From DAOTTI01 sp034437795 (GTDB lineage: Bacteria > Chloroflexota > UBA11872 > UBA12225), in assembly GCA_034437795.1 (NCBI GenBank), contig DAOTTI010000092.1:1-16922 (forward strand): a stretch of DNA of 16,922 nucleotides. Reading direction: 5' to 3'. The notes below the pieces were generated by a model. That model did no database searches. It was given only the letters and a program-made list of their open reading frames with translations, and had not been told where the DNA came from. Positions within the stretch are counted from its first letter, which is position 1; each line of letters begins with the position of its first letter. Below, in pieces: positions 13,241-16,922 of the stretch. Both the position numbers and the translations under genes were made by a program.

Positions 13241-14177
13241 CCGGCTCGTACCCGCCCTCGAGCACGATCAGCAGGGGCGCGCCAGCCGCCCGCAGCCGTC
13301 CGCCAATCAGCCCGAAGTGGTCCGCGTGCAGGTGGAAGCCGCCCCATCGATCCCCTTCGAACGTGTCGAACCCCTGGGAGACGATCAGAAATTGGGGAGC
13401 GAAGCGGGCGATCCGCTCCAGCGCTCGCTCTAAGGCCGCCGAGTAGGTCGGCCAGCCCGTCCCTTCCGGCAGCGGCTGGTTAAAGGTGTAGCCGGCCCCC
13501 AGCCCGACGCCCTGCTCGTCCCCGTAGCCGGTGTGGGGCGGATAGGCCCAGTCCGGATGGCCGTGAATGCTGCAATACAGGACGCGGCTGGAGGCGTAGA
13601 AGATCTCCTGGGTGCCGTTGCCGTGGTGGATGTCCAGGTCCAGGATGGCCACGCGCGCCTCGCCGCCCCCTGCCTCCAGCAGGTGCGCGGCCGCGATGGC
13701 CGCGTTGTTGAGATAGCAGTATCCCCCCGCGGCGCCGGCCGACGCGTGGTGGCCGGGCGGCCGGCAGAGGGCGAAGGCGGCCCGCTCTCCGTGCCGCAGC
13801 GCGTCGGCGGCGGTCAGCGCGACGCAGGCCGACCGCCAGGCCGCGTCAAGGGTGTTGCCCATCACTGGCGTGCCGGTATCCAGCGATCGGTCGTGGGGCC
13901 AGGTGTACGGAAACCACTCGTGGTCGGGGCCGGCGCTCGCCGCTTCGCCGCTGCGCTCGCGCAGGTGGTCGAGGTAGGCCAGCTCGTGCACCCGCTCCGC
14001 CAGGGCCCGATCGTAGCGGCGCGGCGGCACGATCGACCCTTCCCAGCGCGTCCCGCGCAGCGCGTCGCGGATGGCCTCTACCCGCTCCGGCTGCTCAGGG
14101 TGCGGCACCGGCTTGCCGTAAAGTAGCTCCGTTCGGGGCCGGTGGCGGCGGTGGCGAGGGTCGTAGACGATGCGCAT
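13191..14177 (-). CDS. Class II histone deacetylase / acetylpolyamine amidohydrolase-like Zn hydrolase
   Basis: A 328-residue member of the HDAC/acetylpolyamine amidohydrolase/AcuC superfamily, Zn-dependent enzymes removing acetyl groups from amines or acyl-lysine. Motifs in order: HPEQPERVEAI (26-36), RPPGHHA (139-145, His143/His144), GGYCYLNNAAIAA, ILDLDIHHGNGTQEIFY with Zn ligands Asp182 and His184, SQGFDTFEGDRWGGF with Zn ligand Asp271, and LEGGY with Tyr310, the likely transition-state Tyr. All catalytic residues are intact. The motif set is closer to class II/acetylpolyamine enzymes than to AcuC, but the substrate (acetylpolyamine or protein acetyl-lysine) cannot be decided. GGGAAG upstream of the ATG is a weak Shine-Dalgarno site. 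It follows the large unknown gene by 57 bp, suggesting one transcript, and overlaps the end of the threonine aldolase gene. Confidence 0.92.
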   Translation of the reverse strand: MRIVYDPRHRRHRPRTELLYGKPVPHPEQPERVEAIRDALRGTRWEGSIVPPRRYDRALAERVHELAYLDHLRERSGEAASAGPDHEWFPYTWPHDRSLDTGTPVMGNTLDAAWRSACVALTAADALRHGERAAFALCRPPGHHASAGAAGGYCYLNNAAIAAAHLLEAGGGEARVAILDLDIHHGNGTQEIFYASSRVLYCSIHGHPDWAYPPHTGYGDEQGVGLGAGYTFNQPLPEGTGWPTYSAALERALERIARFAPQFLIVSQGFDTFEGDRWGGFHLHADHFGLIGGRLRAAGAPLLIVLEGGYEPANLAAGSLALLQGLGQ

Positions 14178-14234
14178 TGCCAGCTTCCCATTGAGGCCAG
14201 GAGAGCCGGTTCAGTGGCGGCAAGCGACCTGCCG

Positions 14235-16922
14235 CTACGCCAGCGCGTCCGCTTCGGAAAGGAACCGGTACAGGCGCGCTTGCGCCGGATCGTCCGCCAC
14301 CACCAGGTAGGCGACGCCTTCCAGCGACTGGCCCGGCGCTAGGTCCACCCGAAAGCGGGCCTGCGGATGCGCGCCCTCCAGCCCGAAGTCGCGCGCCTCG
14401 ATGCGGGCGTTCGCCGTCCCGCCCACCAGCGCCACGGTCGGGCCGCCCACGCCCTCGACCGAGCACCACTGGCCGGAAGAGGTCCAGAGGCCCCCGTGCA
14501 CGCGCTTCTGGTTGCGCCATCCGTGGCGCTGGTAATGCAGCGTGACCGCCTTGCGGTCCCCGCCCGGCTGCAGGAACGTGTCCAGGCTCAGGTTCCCCCG
14601 CACCCGCGCCCCGCTGCGGTTCTCCAGGCGCGCGACCATCGCCAGCAGGTTGCTCTCGCCGAGCGTCAGATAGGAGACCGCCAGGTGAAGCCCCGCATGC
14701 TCGCGGGCCGTGGTGTCGGCGCTGACGGTCACACCGCGCCAGCGGTTGCCCTGCCGGCCGGTGCGCGCCTCCTTCTGCCAGCGAAAGACCTCGTGCAAGA
14801 GCCGGCCCGGGTAGGTCCACGAGCCCCACCAGTCACGGCCGGCGTGGAGCGTGGGGTGGATGCCCCCAAACCACGGATTGAACCACTGGAAGACGCCGGG
14901 TGCCGGAGCGGCGACGAAGAGCTGGTTGGTCCAGGCGCCGTCAGGGCTGCGGACGCTGAGCTCCACGATCCTGCCCAGCGTGGCCGGCGCCAGCGCCACC
15001 CGCAGGCGGCCGTTCTCGATCCACACCATCTCCACGGCGCCGTCCGGCGCGGCGCGATCGAAGCGGACGTTGACCGGCCGCGCGGCATCTCCGGCCAGGA
15101 TCAGGGCAGTCTCGTGTCGCTCGACCTCGCGCTGGTGGTCCAATGTGAGCGTCGCTGGAACGGCCCGCGCCGGCCCCGGCAGATCGACGCTCACCGGCAC
15201 CGACCGCGGCGTTCCCCAGGCCAGCTGCTCCACGGGGGCGCTGCCGTCCCTGACGCTGGCCCCGCCAGCCGCCAGCGTGATCCGCCCCGAGATGGGCCGC
15301 GTGCGCTCGCTCTCCAGCAGGATGCTGGTCTGGGCCGGCAGGGCGTCGAAGACGAACCGTTCCAGGCGCGCCCGATGGGCCGCACGGGGCGTCGGGTCGT
15401 CGGTCGGCGCGTCGGGCGCTACCAGCTGGCGCCACAGGGCCCGCGCCGTGCGCCAGTCCCCCTGGCCGGCATAGAGGTAGATCGGCGGCGACTCTCCCTG
15501 CCCGCCTGGCGGGACCGTGCCCAGGTCGAGCGTGAGCGACGGCGCGCGCCAGGCCGCCTCGACCGCACTGGCCGTCCGCCAGATGGTCGCGCCCACCCAG
15601 CCGTCGCCGAACTCGGCCATCCACTGCTCGGCGTAGCGGTCCGGGCGGCTGGCATCCGGCTCGTCCCAGTCGGGAAAATGCTCGGCGTCCTCCACTACCA
15701 GCCCGCTCTTGAGGGGCGCGGCCACTTTGGTCGGTGGCGCCATGTCCAGGTCGACGGCAGTGGCGGCGGCGACCTGCACCGGCCGCGCCACCTCGCCCGT
15801 GTTGCCGGCGCGAAAGGAGATGCGGATCAGGCCGGACGGGCTCAGGCGGATCACCCGCTCGAAGGTCAGCCCGGGCATGGCCTGGGGAGCGGTGGCGAGG
15901 ACCACGGTGGCCGCCGCCCCGTCCCGCTCCACCCGCGCGCTCCAGGCGCTATTGGAGAACACCGATGGCATGAACGGGGGGCCCAGCGAGCAGCTATGGC
16001 GGAGGATCGTCTCGCCGCTCTCCCGATCTCGCACGGTGAGGTGGGGCGCCCAGCCGCCCCCTGGCCTGGTGGGGACGTGCAGCGCCAGGCGATCCGTGGA
16101 CAGCTCGACGTGGTCCTCTTCCTGTACGACGTGGATCTCGCCCGGCTCGCCACAGAACACCGTCTGCGTCCAAACCCTGGTCCGCAGCGTGGCCGGTCCA
16201 TCGGCCGGCGCATCGCTCGCCCCGGGCGGGCCGTGCGCGCCAGGCGCCCCCGCGCCGGCGCTCTCCCCCTCCTGCGACCCGATACCGCCAGCGGCTGCCT
16301 CGGCGCCCTGCGATGGGCCGCGGGGCTGTGCCGGCAGCAGCGACACCGTCGCCTGGGCGCGAAGGGCGTACGCGCCGCGTGAGCCGGCGCTGGCGCGCAC
16401 CGCCCAGGAGCCGCGCCGGCGCGGACCCAGCTCGAACTCGAACGCCTCCGGCTCCACCTCCAGGCCGGCGCCAGCGCTCAGGCGGATGGTGCCCCGCACC
16501 GGCTGGTCCAGCTCGTTCTCGGCCGTCAGCCACAGCGTACGGGCCACCCCGGGCGTGAGCCAGCGGCCCCTGCCGTCGAGCTTGATCGCCACCGGCTGCA
16601 CCACCTGCGTGCTGAGCAGGAGCGGGATGGCCTCCCCGTCCACCACCACGGTGGTGCGCACGCGGTTGGCGGGGCGCCCGTACGGCGGCAGGGACTGGGG
16701 CTGCTCCGCCGTGATCGCCGCCTGCCACTCCTGCGCCCGCCCAACGACAGCAGACGCCTGCAGGGTGCAGCGCACGCTGTCCTCACCCTCGGCCACGATG
16801 CTGACGGACAAGGGCTCGTCCCGACGGGACTCGACCCGCCAGGTGACATACCGGCGGCCGCCAACGGGCAGGCGTGGATCGTCGATGCGGCAGATGACGG
16901 CGTAGTCGTTCGTCTCCAGGGC
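14235..16922 (-). CDS. Large beta-rich protein of unknown function, 5' end outside the window
   Basis: The frame is open from the window edge at 16922 to the TAG at 14235-14237 (895 residues visible), so the true start is upstream; TTG 16811 is not a credible start. I do not recognise the family. The first visible third looks like Ig-like/NEW3-type beta-sandwich sequence (VVVDGEAIPLLLSTQ, GVARTLWLTAENELDQPVRGTIRLS). A low-complexity Gly/Ala/Pro linker lies at about 16200-16335. The remainder is strand-rich and Trp-rich (WVGATIW, FQWFNPWFGGIHP, WWGSWTYPGRLLHEVF, SYLTLGESNLLAMVARLENRSGA), with a flavour of galactose-mutarotase or glycoside-hydrolase accessory domains; this is inference from composition and layout. 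No membrane segment is seen in the visible part; a signal peptide or catalytic domain could lie upstream. Its stop is 57 bp before the deacetylase gene. Confidence 0.75.
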   Translation of the reverse strand, partial: ALETNDYAVICRIDDPRLPVGGRRYVTWRVESRRDEPLSVSIVAEGEDSVRCTLQASAVVGRAQEWQAAITAEQPQSLPPYGRPANRVRTTVVVDGEAIPLLLSTQVVQPVAIKLDGRGRWLTPGVARTLWLTAENELDQPVRGTIRLSAGAGLEVEPEAFEFELGPRRRGSWAVRASAGSRGAYALRAQATVSLLPAQPRGPSQGAEAAAGGIGSQEGESAGAGAPGAHGPPGASDAPADGPATLRTRVWTQTVFCGEPGEIHVVQEEDHVELSTDRLALHVPTRPGGGWAPHLTVRDRESGETILRHSCSLGPPFMPSVFSNSAWSARVERDGAAATVVLATAPQAMPGLTFERVIRLSPSGLIRISFRAGNTGEVARPVQVAAATAVDLDMAPPTKVAAPLKSGLVVEDAEHFPDWDEPDASRPDRYAEQWMAEFGDGWVGATIWRTASAVEAAWRAPSLTLDLGTVPPGGQGESPPIYLYAGQGDWRTARALWRQLVAPDAPTDDPTPRAAHRARLERFVFDALPAQTSILLESERTRPISGRITLAAGGASVRDGSAPVEQLAWGTPRSVPVSVDLPGPARAVPATLTLDHQREVERHETALILAGDAARPVNVRFDRAAPDGAVEMVWIENGRLRVALAPATLGRIVELSVRSPDGAWTNQLFVAAPAPGVFQWFNPWFGGIHPTLHAGRDWWGSWTYPGRLLHEVFRWQKEARTGRQGNRWRGVTVSADTTAREHAGLHLAVSYLTLGESNLLAMVARLENRSGARVRGNLSLDTFLQPGGDRKAVTLHYQRHGWRNQKRVHGGLWTSSGQWCSVEGVGGPTVALVGGTANARIEARDFGLEGAHPQARFRVDLAPGQSLEGVAYLVVADDPAQARLYRFLSEADALA

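Noticed and set aside
14367..16382. A 671-codon open frame on the + strand
   Set aside because: It lies fully antisense to the large - strand gene, is Arg/Gln/His-rich without any recognisable motif, and such long shadow frames are expected in DNA of this GC content.
16700..16811. TTG 16811 as the start of the large protein
   Set aside because: The frame stays open to the window edge with protein-like sequence, so the gene is cut off by the edge.

Overview
The window is very GC-rich, almost entirely coding, and carries housekeeping genes in bacterial arrangements. Neighbouring rluB and cmk are common in Gram-positive and Chloroflexota genomes. The DUF512–der pair followed (at a distance) by plsY resembles the der–plsY linkage of Firmicutes. 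PlsY in place of PlsB, the sparse Shine-Dalgarno sites, and an exported protein ending in LPATG, a hydrophobic segment and RRRR all point to a monoderm-type bacterium. A deep-branching Chloroflexota lineage is my best guess; no rRNA or other taxonomic marker is present to prove it.

Layout. (1) 1-1876, + strand: the C-terminal part of an RsuA/RluB-type pseudouridine synthase runs in one frame into cytidylate kinase, and overlaps plsC by ATGA. (2) 1867-5599, - strand: a sensor histidine kinase, an OmpR-type response regulator and a diacylglycerol/lipid kinase form an operon that converges on plsC; the tail-to-tail junction carries a 30-bp repeat encoding both gene ends twice. (3) 5600-5878: a divergent promoter region. 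(4) 5879-8765, + strand: DUF512 PDZ/radical-SAM protein and Der GTPase, overlapping. (5) 8766-11494: an accessory block with two - strand genes (cytoplasmic sulfite-oxidase-like molybdoenzyme; secreted CHRD-like protein with LPATG anchor), bracketed by clusters of a GC-rich dispersed repeat. (6) 11495-13240, + strand: plsY and a low-specificity threonine aldolase. (7) 13191-16922, - strand: a large beta-rich protein of unknown function, cut by the window end, followed by a class II HDAC/acetylpolyamine-amidohydrolase-like deacetylase that overlaps the aldolase tail to tail.

Functional thread: PlsY and PlsC make lysophosphatidate and phosphatidate, the lipid kinase can return diacylglycerol to phosphatidate, and Cmk supplies CDP on the way to the CTP needed for CDP-diacylglycerol. 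The lipid kinase sits in a two-component operon, so membrane lipid turnover may be under sensor control. No tRNA, rRNA, CRISPR array, transposase or phage gene was seen. The most unusual points are the RluB–Cmk fusion, the Der protein whose first GTPase domain lacks the NKxD asparagine, the LPATG-anchored CHRD-like protein with twin dyad repeats upstream, the repeat-bracketed block between der and plsY, and the unknown large protein next to the deacetylase. I found no clear case of an entirely new defence or mobile system.
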